64,000 nt of DNA from NCBI RefSeq assembly GCF_002179965.1, contig NZ_NGUQ01000037.1:744001-808000 (forward strand), given 5' to 3'. This stretch comes from Pandoraea sp. PE-S2T-3. GTDB taxonomy: Bacteria > Pseudomonadota > Gammaproteobacteria > Burkholderiales > Burkholderiaceae. Each line of letters begins with the position of its first letter. The stretch's first letter is position 1. Position numbers and translations under genes: made by a program. The notes beneath the pieces were generated by a model, which ran no database searches, was not told the origin of the DNA, and worked only from the letters and a program-made list of their open reading frames with translations. Below are positions 1 to 38,900 of this stretch, one piece after another.

Positions 1-27106
<27,106 letters not shown>

Positions 27107-27114
<8 letters not shown>

Positions 27115-30100
27115 ATCGCCCCCAACACCGCAAGCCATGACCAATAACGGATTCGGACTGACGCCGGAACAACGCGCACGGGTTGCGCTTGGCATGGAGA
27201 CGGCTTGCGTGGCCGTCGTCGTGGAGCCCGACGCCGCGCTCGGACCGGAGGCGGTGCGTGCCGCTTGGGCCGCGCTGCCGGCGCGGCACGAGATGCTGAC
27301 GATGGCCACCGGTCAGGTCGAGGGCTTTCGTGGCGTACGTCATTTGCCGGAGGCACCTCCCAAGGGGCTGCCGTGGATTCAGATTCACGAGACGGGCAAC
27401 TCGGCAGACGCAACCGCGCTGGCGATGGCGTCAGGGCCAATGCCGGCGCAAGCCGCATCGCAGCAGGCCAATGCCTGCGCCATCTGGCTCACGTGTGATA
27501 GCGGCACGCGGCTCATCCTGATGGCGCGCGCGTGGATGTTCGACGAGGCCAGTCTCGTCGTGCTCGCGCAGGCATTGCTTGCCGATGCGCAACATTCGCA
27601 AGGGCGCGGGGTAACGGACGACGACGCGCCGTTGCGCTACGAAGACTTCGCGTCATGGCGAGACAGTCTCGTCGAGGGCGAGGATGGGCTCGACGGACAA
27701 GCCTACTGGCGCCGCTATCTAGATGAGGGCGGCACGCCACATGACGGCCTTCGACTGCCGTCTCGTCAGTCTCGTCATCAGGCAGCAGCGCCAGTGGCAC
27801 CGGCACAAGACGCGCCATTACATGCTGCACGGCGCACCGTAGGGCCAGAGATCGGACAAGCGTTGGTGGCAATCGCCCAAGCACGTGGCACGGCCCCCGG
27901 CCTGTTGTTGCAGGCAGCATGGTGGGCGCTGCTCGCGCGGATCGGCGGCCAGACGGTGGTGGACGGCACGGTATGCCACGACTGCCGCACCGACTACGGC
28001 CCCCTCGCGGGCTCAGTCGGTGTCTTCGAGCGTCGGCTGCCAGTGCGCGTGCGCCTCGACGATACGTTTTCGCTCGTGGACGCCGCTTGCCACCTGAACG
28101 AGACCATCGAGGAACATCGTCATCGGCAGGAGTCGGTGCCGGCCAGCATGACGCGCCACGGGCTCGCCTCGATCCGCACGCTGGTGTGGGATTCGGCCAT
28201 CGTGCCAGCGCGTCTGGTTGGCCTGCACGCGCCGCTCGGCAAGGCGGAATGCCATCTCGATCTGGTGACGGACGCGCGAGGCGCGCTCACGCAATTCGCG
28301 CTGACCGGCGACGCGGGGGCTTATCCCGCCGAGGCCATCGAGGTGCTGGCAGACCAGTGTCTGACGATGCTTGCGTCGCTGGCCGCACAAACGTCCCGAG
28401 CCGATGCGCCGTGGCGGCAACTCGACGTCACGTCGAGCGTTCAGCGATCACGCTATATGAGTTGGACAGGGCCGGAACTGACCGTGCCCGACGAGACGGT
28501 GATTCACACGCTGCTGCGGCACGCGCAGGAAACGCCCGGCGCCAATGCCATCGAAGGCGAGGGCAAGTGCCTTACATGGTCCGAACTCGCGAGCGAAGTA
28601 TTGACCGTGTCGGCCAATCTTCAGGCACGCGGCGTGCGTACGAGCGACACGGTGGCGCTCGCCATGCCGCGCACCGTGGATATGGTGATTGCCTTGCTGG
28701 CGACGATGCGGGCAGGCGCCGCCTATGTGCCGCTCGATCCCTCATGGCCGGCTGCCCGTATCCACGCGGTGCTGTCGCAGGCCAAGCCTGTGCTGGCGAT
28801 CGCGGCACCGCCGTTCGAGCCTGAGGCGGAAGGCGCACCCGTGCCCGTCGTGTCGTTCTCGACGCTGGCGCTGCCAATGACAGGTGACGCCACGTTGCCT
28901 GCCCCTCGCGCGGCAGATTGTGCCTACGTGATCTTCACTTCGGGATCCACCGGCGTGCCGAAGGGCGTGCCGATCGGGCATCGTCAACTGGCGAACTACG
29001 CTCATGCAATCGCCGACCGGTTGTCGCTCGGCCCCGGTCATCGCGTCGCCCTGAGCTCCACGGTGGCGGCCGATCTCGGTAATACGGCACTGTTCGGCGC
29101 CATCGCGGCCGGGGCGTGTCTGGTCGTCGCCACTGAAGCCGATATGGCGGACGGCGCCGCCTTCGCTCGATTCATCGGCCGCACCGAGGTCGATCTCGTC
29201 AAGATCACACCGTCTCATCTCGACGCGCTGGTGCAGATCGCCTCGCCCGTGTTGCCCGCCACCGTCGTGCTCGGCGGTGAAGCGGCGCCGCAGCCGTTGG
29301 TTCGAACACTGCGGCAAATCCGGGCAGACGTACGCGTCGTCAATCACTACGGACCGACGGAGACCACGGTCGGCGTGCTGACCCACGATTGCGCTGTTGA
29401 ATCGTCTATCGGTCTGGACAGCGCCACGCTGCCTTTGACCCAGCCGCTCGCGAACTGCTATGCACGCGTGCTTGACGATGACCTGTCGATCACCCCGGTC
29501 GGCGCACGCGGGATGCTCTATCTCGGTGGCGCGCAGTTGACGGATGGTTACCTCGGTCGTGACGCCGGGGAAGGGTTCGTGGACGACCCGTTCAAACCGG
29601 GTGCGCGACTCTACCGCACCGGCGACGTCGCCCGATGGTTGCCGCAAGGCGGGATTCAATGGCTTGGCCGCGCCGACGAACAGGTCAAGATCCGCGGCCA
29701 CCGCGTTGAGCCGGCGGAAATCGAAGCCGCATGTCGCGACATTCCGGGCATCGCGCAAGTGACCGTGCGCACGTGGGGCAGCGGCGCACAGACGCTACTC
29801 GCGGCCTACGTGGTGGCGCCCGGGGTAACCGATGCATCAACACTCGTCGGCGAAACGCTCGCCAATCGACTGCCCGGCGCATGGGTGCCAGCGTTTGTCG
29901 TGGCGCTGGCGACGATGCCGCGTCTGGCTAACGGGAAGGTCGATCGGCAGGCCTTGCCTGACCCGAGAGTTGCGGAACAAGGAGGCGGGGGTGCGGCTGT
30001 CGACGAATCACCACGAACACCGCTTGAAGTCTGGCTGGCCAAGCGGCTCGAAGACTTGCTGGGACGCGCCCCCATCGGCGTGACACGCAGCCTTTTTGCG

Positions 30101-30355
30101 CTGGGCGGCGATTCGCTGACCGTCATCCGCTTTGTCGCCCGTATCGGCGAAGGGCTGCATATCGAGGTACTGCCGGGGCAGGTATTCGCCACGCCAACGA
30201 TTCGCGCTCTGGCAGACGCCCTCTATGCACGTCAGGACGGTGGCGATGGACTCGTTCGCCGCGCACAGGCCCGGCTGGCGTTCGATGCGTTGCCGCCCGA
30301 AGCCCAGGCGGCATGGCTGGCGCGTGCCCGTCAGGCGAGTAACGCGGCGACCTGA
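27107..30355 (+). CDS. NRPS 2: degenerate C-like (interface-type) domain - A (Asp) - PCP
   Basis: This NRPS has 1082 residues and supplies one amino acid. The start ATG at 27107 overlaps the stop of NRPS1 by 8 bp and has AGGGTGA a few bases upstream. The N-terminal domain (about 27170-28470) is C-domain-like, but the catalytic motif is replaced by R-A-W-M-F-D-E at 27527-27547, so it cannot do normal condensation chemistry. The A domain (about 28495-29970) has the pocket D-L-T-K-V-G-H-V-G-K, the standard aspartate code. The PCP serine is at 30113-30115 (ALGGDSL). Non-catalytic interface domains that recruit Asp beta-hydroxylases have been described in siderophore synthetases. This one fits that role, with the hydroxylase supplied by the C-terminus of NRPS1 and the working C domain also there. 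Confidence 0.94.
27170..28470 (+). other. NRPS2 degenerate condensation-like domain, candidate interface domain
   Basis: The fold-level pattern of a C domain is present, including a YWRRYL helix and a late GRT-like strand region, but both histidines of HHxxxDG are lost (27527-27547). The Asp of the motif remains, followed by Glu instead of Gly. I infer it is a recruitment platform for the dioxygenase; the alternative is a plain decayed C domain. Confidence 0.75.
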
Positions 30356-30444
30356 GCGGCGGCGCAACCCAACAACCCATGGGATCGCCCGGGCACGTGG
30401 CTCGGGCGGAATCCGAAATCATTTCGTTGTCATGACGGTCCGGC

Positions 30445-30486
30445 CCGTTCTCATTGTGAATGCAAATGAGAACGGTTATTATTTCA
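30445..30486. promoter_or_regulatory. Fur-box-like operator with an 11-bp perfect inverted repeat
   Basis: The stretch from 30462 to 30486 (GCAAATGAGAAC, then GGTTATTATTTCA) matches the usual form of Fur sites in Burkholderia and Pseudomonas, two AT-rich half sites around GAGAA/TTATT. It overlaps a perfect inverted repeat, CCGTTCTCATT (30445-30455) and AATGAGAACGG (30465-30475) with a 9-base spacer. That gives a third half site on the other side. It lies about 90 bases before the receptor start. The repeat could also fold as a weak hairpin at the end of the NRPS2 transcript, but no clean T-run follows. Confidence 0.72.
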
Positions 30487-30576
30487 CTTCTATTTTTACG
30501 TCGGGCGGAATTCCTGATCCCGATGCAGCATGCGCCGCTGAGAGCGCGCCACCACACGTCAAGGGGAAGGTTGCAC

Positions 30577-32841
30577 ATGAAGTCGATTCACGGGCAGTAC
30601 CGAACAATACGGAGGGGCGCACTCACACCGAGTCGTACAAGTCTGGCGGTTATGTTGCTGCTTCTGGGGCAAGCGGCTGCGGCACAGGCGCAGTCTCAAG
30701 CCACGCAGGGCAACAGCGCGGCGCAACCGGCGAACAATGCCGCAAGTGACACCGCAACAGCGCCCGGGGCCGCACCGGTCGCGGCACTGCCGGCAACCAA
30801 CGTGGAAGACCAGCGCGACGCGGTGGCCGAAGCGCTGAACCCTCCCACGACGGTTGGCTCGAAGATTCCGATGACGGCACGCGAAATCCCGCAAACCGTG
30901 TCGGTGATCACACAAGAGCAAATCAAGGAGCAGAACTTCCAGACGCTCAAGGACGCCATGCAGTACGCGCCCGGCATCACCACCTTGCAGAGCGACTCGG
31001 ACCGTGTGCAGTACTACGCACGCGGCTTCCCGATCACCTCGTTCCTTGTGGATGGCACGCCGTCCTACGTGAACAGCAGCATGTCGGTCACCGCCGATAC
31101 GTTCCAGCCGAGTCTGGCGATCTACGACCGGGTCGAAGTGCTGACCGGGCCGTCAGGCCTGCTGAATGGCTTCGGCGCACCGGGCGGCGCGGTCAACCTC
31201 GTGCGCAAGCACGCGCAGAAAGAATTCGAGGCCAGCGCAACGCTCAGCGGCGGTACGCGCGGTAACAGCGGCGCCACCATCGACGTGGGCGGACCGCTCA
31301 ATCCGGCAGGGTCGCTGCGTGGGCGCGCCGTCGTGTCGTATACCGGCGCCGATGGCGTGCAGGACACCACCAACACGCGCAACAAAGTGCTGTACGGCAC
31401 GCTGGAAGCCGACCTGACGTCTACGACGCTGCTGCGCGTCGGCGCGAGCTACAACGAGTACACGTCAAACGAGCCGTGGATCTGGGGCATTTACACCGAC
31501 GGCACCTACGGCAATCTGCCGCGTGGCCATTACTACGGCGCCGGCTGGAACCGCGACACATTCCGCACCACGGATCTCTTTGCCGAATTGCACCAGAAGC
31601 TCGGCGGCGGCTGGACGGCCAAGGCCGTGTTCGATTACGTGTACTCACGCTCGAACACTCTGCAAGCTAGCCAGTTCAATGCGTGGGACCCGGCAACCTA
31701 CACCGGCGACATCAGTTCGACGAACAACGTGGTGAGCGAGGGCAAGACCAATATCGACGTGTCCGCGACGGGCCCGTTCACGCTGTTCGGGCGCACGCAT
31801 CAGGCCACCATCGGCGCCAACTACATGCGCATGGTCGAGCACCAGTCGCAGTACTACGGCACGCCGGACAACCTGTTCAACGTCTCCAACGTCAACCTGC
31901 TGAACATTCTGTACCCGATGCCGGTGTTCCCGGGCACGCCCGACACGGTGAGCCGCAACAACACCTATGCCAAGCAGTACGGCATCTACGCGCAGACGCG
32001 TCTCTCGCTGCTCGATCAGTTGACCCTGATTCTCGGCGGGCGCGTGAGCTGGTACCAGTCGAAGTTCGCAGTCGATCCGACCTACAACGTCTTCAACATG
32101 AACGGCAACTCGCTGGGCAACGCCGGCAAGTTCACGGGCTATGCGGGGTTGGTGTACGACCTGAACAAGACGTGGTCGGTCTACGCCAGCTATACGAGCA
32201 TCTTCCAGCCGCAGGACAACTTGCTGACGACCTCCGGCACGCTGATCAAGCCGATCACGGGTGATCAGTACGAAGCCGGGATCAAGGGCGAGTTCATGGA
32301 CGGCCGCTTCACGACGGCGTTTGCGGTCTATCAGATCAACCAGTCCAACCGCGCGATGATCGACCCGAACGACCCGACCCAGTCGCACTACGTGGCGCTG
32401 GGCAAGGCGCGCACGCGTGGCTTCGAGGTCTCGGGCACGGGTGAGTTGCTGTCCGGCTGGAAATTGTTCGGCAGCTACACGTACAACAACAGCCAGTTGG
32501 AAGACTCGAACAGCTTCGACACGATCGCGTCGCCGTTCTCGTCGATTTCGCCGCACAACATCTTCAAGCTCTGGACCAGCTATCGCCTGCCGGGCAGCTG
32601 GAACGGGCTCACCGTGGGGGCGGGCGTGACTGCCGTGAGCGAGACATCGACGACGCGTAACGGCTTCACCGCCAATCAGGGCTTCTACGCCGTGGTCGAT
32701 GCGTCGATCAGCTATGCGTTCACGAAGAAGACCTCCTTGTCGCTCAACGCGAACAATCTGTTCGATCGCGATTACTTTGCTGCGGCTTACGCCCGAGGCC
32801 AGCCGCGCACCGTGATGTTGACCCTGCGAACCGCCTATTGA
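30577..32841 (+). CDS. TonB-dependent ferric-siderophore receptor (FhuE/FoxA/FpvA type)
   Basis: This is an outer-membrane receptor of 754 residues with a cleavable signal peptide (hydrophobic core VMLLLLGQAAAA, cut near AQAQ). The ATG at 30577 is chosen because AAGGGGAAGG ends six bases upstream and it places the signal peptide at the N-terminus. The plug has the family patterns TAREIPQTVSVIT, YYARGFPI and GPSGLLNGFGAPGGAVNLVRK. The barrel carries the typical FQPQDNLL and GDQYEAGIKGEF regions and ends in an aromatic residue, Tyr. There is no N-terminal signalling domain, so regulation through an ECF sigma/anti-sigma pair is not expected; the Fur-like site upstream fits direct iron control. 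Placed between the NRPS genes, it is the likely receptor for the product of this locus. Confidence 0.95.
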   Translation: MKSIHGQYRTIRRGALTPSRTSLAVMLLLLGQAAAAQAQSQATQGNSAAQPANNAASDTATAPGAAPVAALPATNVEDQRDAVAEALNPPTTVGSKIPMTAREIPQTVSVITQEQIKEQNFQTLKDAMQYAPGITTLQSDSDRVQYYARGFPITSFLVDGTPSYVNSSMSVTADTFQPSLAIYDRVEVLTGPSGLLNGFGAPGGAVNLVRKHAQKEFEASATLSGGTRGNSGATIDVGGPLNPAGSLRGRAVVSYTGADGVQDTTNTRNKVLYGTLEADLTSTTLLRVGASYNEYTSNEPWIWGIYTDGTYGNLPRGHYYGAGWNRDTFRTTDLFAELHQKLGGGWTAKAVFDYVYSRSNTLQASQFNAWDPATYTGDISSTNNVVSEGKTNIDVSATGPFTLFGRTHQATIGANYMRMVEHQSQYYGTPDNLFNVSNVNLLNILYPMPVFPGTPDTVSRNNTYAKQYGIYAQTRLSLLDQLTLILGGRVSWYQSKFAVDPTYNVFNMNGNSLGNAGKFTGYAGLVYDLNKTWSVYASYTSIFQPQDNLLTTSGTLIKPITGDQYEAGIKGEFMDGRFTTAFAVYQINQSNRAMIDPNDPTQSHYVALGKARTRGFEVSGTGELLSGWKLFGSYTYNNSQLEDSNSFDTIASPFSSISPHNIFKLWTSYRLPGSWNGLTVGAGVTAVSETSTTRNGFTANQGFYAVVDASISYAFTKKTSLSLNANNLFDRDYFAAAYARGQPRTVMLTLRTAY

Positions 32842-32911
32842 TTGACGGATCGACGGTTTGACGTAAGTGCAGGACCTCTGGCGCGCGCCGACGTGCGCCG
32901 GATCGCTGTTC

Positions 32912-32936
32912 CGGCCCGTGCGCGTTGCGCGGGCCG
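32912..32936 (+). other. GC-rich hairpin just upstream of the NRPS3 ribosome binding site
   Basis: CGGCCC (32912-32917) can pair with GGGCCG (32931-32936), extended inside by GCGC/GCGC with a two-base bulge and a GTT loop. It sits in the 113-bp gap between the receptor and NRPS3, ending five bases before GGAGG (32942-32946). No T-run follows, so it is not a standard terminator. It may be chance structure in GC-rich DNA or may affect translation of NRPS3. Confidence 0.35.
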
Positions 32937-32954
32937 TTACCGGAGGATGCTGGC

Positions 32955-35900
32955 ATGGCCATGGAAGATCTCGACCGCGCGCTGCTGGAACTGTTGATGC
33001 TCGACACGCATGCGTCGGCGGCCAGCGATTCTGAGAGCGAACACGAGACCGAACGCGAGCGCGCGGGCCATCTCGCCGCCCGCCACGCCGAGCCTGCATC
33101 GCCGTCATCCGCCGTGCCACTGTCGTTTGCGCAACGCCGGCTCTGGATGGCGCAACAGTTCGCCCCGGACGACGATGCGTATCACATCGCGCGCGTATTC
33201 CGGTTGAGCGGCGGCACTGCGATCGATGCGAACGCCGTGGAGCAGGCGATCCGCGCGGTCATCTCCCGTCACGATGTCTTGCGCACCGCCTTTGCCATGC
33301 AGGATGGCGAGCCATCGCAAACGGTACTGCCTGAAGTGCCGTTCGCCATGACACGTCTGGACTGGCGCAACCTGCCAGCCTCTGACATCGAGACACGCGT
33401 TGCCGCGTTCGCCTCGGAGAGCGCCCGGACACCGTTCGATCTCGCCGCCGCCCCCTTGCTGCGCGTGAGCTGGATTGATTTGCCGGACCGCCAGCACGTG
33501 CTGGCCGTCACCATGCATCACCTGATTTCGGACGCCGCGTCGAACGACGTCTGGGCGCGCGAGTTTGCACAGGCCTATCAGGCCGTCGTGCAGGGCGCCG
33601 ACCCGATGGCGGCACTGCCGTCGCTGGCGATTCAATATGCCGACTACGCGCAACGCCAGCACGCTGGGCTTATCAGTGGGCGATGGCAGGCAGCGCTCGA
33701 CGGGTGGCGCCGCGATCTCGCGCACGAGTACGGGCCGTTGCAACTCCCCGCGCTGTCGGCACGTGAGGCCGGAGTGCGTCGCGGTGTGTTACGTCATCCC
33801 CTGGATGCGCCCCGGCACGCCGCACTGACCGCGTGGTGCCAGCAAGCGGGTGTGACACCGTTCGTCGCGCTGCTCGCCCTCTGGCAACTGACCCTGCGCC
33901 GGTATCACGGCGAGGGCGATTTTCTCGTCGGCGTGCCCGTCGATGGACGGCATATCCCCGGCACGCCCGATTTGATCGGATGCTTTGTCGGCACACAGGT
34001 GTATCGGGCCCGTCATCGTCCGGCACAGTCGTTGCGCGCTTGCGTTGACGATGTGAGCCGCACCCGGGTGGCGGCGCTGGATCGCCTTGACGTGCCGTTC
34101 GAGCTGGCACTGGATGTGGCGCGGCGTAGCGGCGGCAGCATTTTCCAGACGATGTTCAACTTCAGCCAGTCGGACGCTGCCCCGCAACTGCGGGTCGGCG
34201 ACGTACAGGTTGACGTGCTGACGCTGGCCAACGACACGCCGCAATTCGACCTGACGCTGGCGGTCGACTGGCATCGACACGGCGCGGATCTCGATCTCGA
34301 ATACGATCGCGACCGCGTCGATGGCGCGCTCGTTCATGCCTTGCTCGATGACTTCGGCCACTGGCTCGATACGCTGGTGAGTGCGCCTGAGAGGGCGACC
34401 GGCGCCGTCGTGCTGACCCAACGCGCTTCGCCGCACCTTGCTGCGGATTGCCTGCCCGATGAACTCGCGGCCAACGCGCACGATGCGCGGCTCGACCCGG
34501 TGCCTATACGCATTGCGTCGCGGGCGACGCAAGACCCATCCCGATTGGCGGTCGTCTGCGGCGAATCGCGTCTGACGTATAGCGAATTGCTGCATCGCGC
34601 CGATGCGCTGGCGCGACGCCTCATCGCTGATGGCGCGGGGCCTGATACTTGCATCGGCGTCGCGCTTGAACGCTCGGTCGATATGGTCGTGGCAGTGCTC
34701 GGCGTACTCCGCGCGGGTGCGGCTTACGTGCCGCTCGATCCTGAATATCCCGCCGAGCGTCTGGCCTACATCGTGGCGGACAGTGGCTTGCAACGGATCG
34801 TCACCTGCCCCGAAGTCGCCACGCGGCTGGCATTTCCGGCGGAAATCCGGACTTTTGAGGTGATGTCCGCAGACATTCCGGCCGACGAGGCAGAGGTTGC
34901 CTTAGAAGCCCTGAACGTGACCGTACTGCCCGAGCATCTGGCTTACGTGATTTACACGTCGGGATCGACCGGGCGGCCCAAGGGCGTCATGGTGCGGCAC
35001 GCCGCGCTATCGAGTTTCATCGCGAGTCTGGGCGAGCGGCCCGGGCTAACGGCGGAGGATCGCTGGGTCGCCGTGACGTCACTGTCGTTCGACATTGCGG
35101 CGCTGGAGCTGTACCTGCCGCTCGTCACCGGTGCGCAATTGATCGTCGCGGACAAGCACACGACGCGTGACGGCGCAGCGCTTTCGCGATTGCTTACGGA
35201 TTCCCGGGCCACGGTACTTCAAGCAACGCCAGCCACGTGGCGCATGTTGCTCGATGTCGAAACGCATGCCACGTCAGCCGGACGGTCGACGCATCAGGCC
35301 CTTCAGGGACTGAAAGGGTTATGCGGCGGCGAAGCGCTGCCGCCCGATCTGGCGCAGTCGTTGCTGGCGCGCGGCGTAGCCCTCTGGAACATGTATGGAC
35401 CTACCGAGACGACGATCTGGTCGTTGGTCGCTCGCGTCGACGGCGATAAGACCCCCCTTGGTGCGCCGATTCGTGCGACACAGGCGTGGGTGCTCGACGC
35501 CAGTCTCAATGAGACGCCGACCGGTGTTCCGGGCGAGCTTTATCTTGGCGGCGAAGGGCTGGCACGCGGGTATTGGCAGCGCGCCTCGCTCACGGCGGAG
35601 CGCTTTGTTCCGCATCCGTTCGCCGCCGAAGGCGCAAGACTGTATCGCACCGGGGATCTGGTGCGGCGTCGTGCGGATGGCGATATCGAGTTCATCGGCC
35701 GCATCGATCAGCAGGTGAAGATTCGCGGGTTCCGCATTGAGTTGGGGGAGATCGAAGCGGGTTTGCTGGCTTGCGAGGGCGTGCGCGAAGCCGTGGTGAC
35801 GGCACACACGGGGCCGGCCGGTGTGCGTCTGGTCGGCTATGTGACGGCATTGCCCGGCGCCCAGCTCGATGAAGTCGACTTGCGCCGTGCCATCGGCCAC

Positions 35901-38900
35901 ACGCTGCCCGACTACATGGTGCCGGGGCGCGTGCTGGTGATTCCTGCCATGCCGCTCACGCCAAACGGCAAGATCGACCGGCGAGCCCTGCCAGTGCCGC
36001 AGCAAAGTGACACTGTCTATGAAGCACCGACAGGAAACATCGAAACACGGCTTGCTGACGCGTGGCGCTCGGTGCTGCGTCTCGCAAACGACACGCTCAT
36101 TGGCCGCGACGACAACTTCTATGCCCTCGGGGGTGACTCGATTCTGACGCTCCGGGGCGTCGCCCATGCGGCAGCGGCGGGCGTTGAATCGACACCTCGG
36201 CAATGGTTCGAGGCCGCAACGCTGCGTGCACTGGCGGCGTTGGTAACTGACGACGTGCCGCCGCAGAGTCGCCCCGACATGCTGGTTCGTGAGGATGGCC
36301 GATTGTGTATCGCCGCCTCACACGCTCAGCAGCGCCAATGGTTCCTGTGGGCGCTGCAACCCGAAAGCTCGGCGTATCACATTACCGGTGCCATGCGGTT
36401 GAAGGGCGCATTGAACGCCAACGCTGTCCGTCAGGCGTTCGCGGGCATGGTGGCGCGGCATGAAGTGCTTCGCACCACGTTCAGCGACAAGTCCGTCGGC
36501 GGCGACGACACCGAATTGCTTCAGATCGTGCACGCCGATCTGCCGTTTGAATGGCAGCACGTTGATGTCGCCACGCAAGATGAGGCGAACCACAGGGCGC
36601 AGACGTTCAACGACACGCCGTTCGATCTGCGCACCGGACCGCTGTTACGCGTGGCACTGCTGGCACTTCCCGGTGAGCCGGTCTCCGAACACATCCTGCT
36701 GGTCGCGATGCATCACATCGTCGCGGACGGCTGGTCCATCGATATTGTGCTTCGGGAATTTGTCGCCGGTTATCAGGCCGCTGTGGCTGGGCAAGCACCG
36801 GACCTCCCCGCGTTGACCCTGCAATACGCTGACGTTGCCGCATGGCAGCGGGGCCGACTCGCGGCGGGGGAACAGCAACGCCAGCTTGACTGGTGGCGGG
36901 CAGCGTTAGGGGAAGGCGAGACAGCACCCGTATTGCTGCTGCCGTCGGACCACCCGCGCGAACCGCTGGCGCAGTACACGGAAGCGTCCGTGCCGTTTTC
37001 GTTGCCGCCCGCATTGACGGCCGGTGTCCGCGAGCTTGCGGCGACCCATCGTGCGACACCGTTCATGATCGTGCTCGCGGCGTTCCAACTGCTGCTGTCG
37101 AGACACAGCGGCCTGCGCGACATTCGCGTGGGCGTGCCGATTGCCGGACGAGAGTTGCCGGAAAGTGCGCCACTGATCGGCTTGTTCATGAACACGCAGG
37201 TGTTGCGCGGTCGGCTCGACGCATCACAAACCGTTGCGGAACTCCTCGACCGAACCCGTGCGCACGTGCTGGAGGCCTCAGCCCATCAGGCATTGCCGTT
37301 CGAAGCGCTGGTCGAGGCACTGGCACCCGAGCGCAGCCTGACGCACACGCCCTTGTTTCAGGTGCTGCTCAACTATCAACGCGATGACGCGAGTGCCGTG
37401 CAGGCGCTCGATGGCCTTCACGTCGAGCGGTACTTGCCGCGCATGCGCGCCGCACAATTCGAATTGACGCTGAGTGCGCATGAGCTGGCGTCTGGCGGGC
37501 TCACTGGGAGCGTTGATTACGCGCGGGAGCTTTTTGCGCCGGAAACGATGGCTCGGCTGTGCGATCAGTTCGTGTCGCTTCTCGCGTCGTTCGTCGCCGC
37601 ACCGGACACGCGACTGGGCGATCTCGCGATACTGACGGGCGATGCGCACGCGCGCCTTGTCGAGCATGGGGAAACACGGCTCGCACTTGAAACGTTCATG
37701 CCGGTACATCGTCGCTTCGAGGCCCATGTGGCGAGTGGTGCCGAGGCGGTGGCGCTGGTGCACGACGGCGTCACGCTCTCCCGCGCGGCGCTCGATACCC
37801 GCGCGAACCGACTGGCCCACCATCTGATCGCGCTGGGCGTCAAACCCGACACCCGCGTCGGTGTCGCCTTGACGCGCTCGGTCGACATGGTCGTCGGCAT
37901 TCTCGCCGTGCTCAAGGCCGGTGGGGCGTACGTGCCGCTCGATCCGGACTATCCGCCGCAACGGCTCGCCGACATGCTTGAAGACAGCGGCGCGGGACTG
38001 GTGCTGGGCCACGCGGCGAGTTCGCACGTCGCGCTGCCCGAGGGTGCCGTGCGTGTCGATGTCGATGCGCCGCTGAACACGCCCGATACCGCCCCCGACG
38101 TGCCGTTATTGCCAGCGCATCTGGCTTACGTCATCTACACGTCAGGATCGACGGGCAAGCCCAAGGGCGTCGCGATCAGCCACGGCGCGCTCGCTGCGCA
38201 GGCGCGCGTCTGGGCGTCGCTGTGCGAGTTGTCTGCCGCCGACCGGGTATTGCAGTTCTCGACGATGAACTTCGACGGGTTCGTCGAACAGCTTTTCCCG
38301 GCGCTGCACGTCGGGGCCGCCGTTGTTCTGCGCGGTCCGCAATTGTGGAGCGCGGACGAGTTTGTCGCCAACGTCGCGCGTGACGGCGTCACCGTGGTCG
38401 ATTTGCCGACGGCGTACTGGAACGTACTGGTTCAGGCGTTGGATGAGGGCTTCGACCAGCGCTCCCACGCGCGACCGCTCGCACAAGTTCGCCAATTGCA
38501 CGTGGGGGGCGAAGCGATGTCCGCGCAGGGGTTGCGGCGCTGGCGCGACCAGACGCATCTCGGGCACATCCGCCTGCTCAATACCTACGGGCCGACTGAG
38601 GCGGCAGTCACAGCATCCGCGTGGGTGGCATCCGGCGAGACCGACGACAGTGCCACCAGCGTGCCGATCGGACGTGCACTGCAAGGACGACGGCTATACG
38701 TCGTCGCGCCCGATATGACACTGGCGCCGCAGGGCGCGATCGGCGAGCTGCTGATCGGTGGCGACCTGTTGGCGCGCGGCTATCTCGACCGTGCCGCCCA
38801 GACGGCTGACCGTTTCGTGCCCGATCCGTTCGGCGCGCCGGGCAGCCGGGCCTACCGCACCGGTGATCTGGTTCGTTGGCGGGCAGACGGGCAACTGGAC

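Noticed and set aside
30445-30490. Rho-independent terminator after NRPS2
   Set aside because: The stem is AT-rich in its inner part and is followed by TTATTATTTC and not a T-run; the Fur-operator reading explains the sequence better. A weak terminator role is not excluded.
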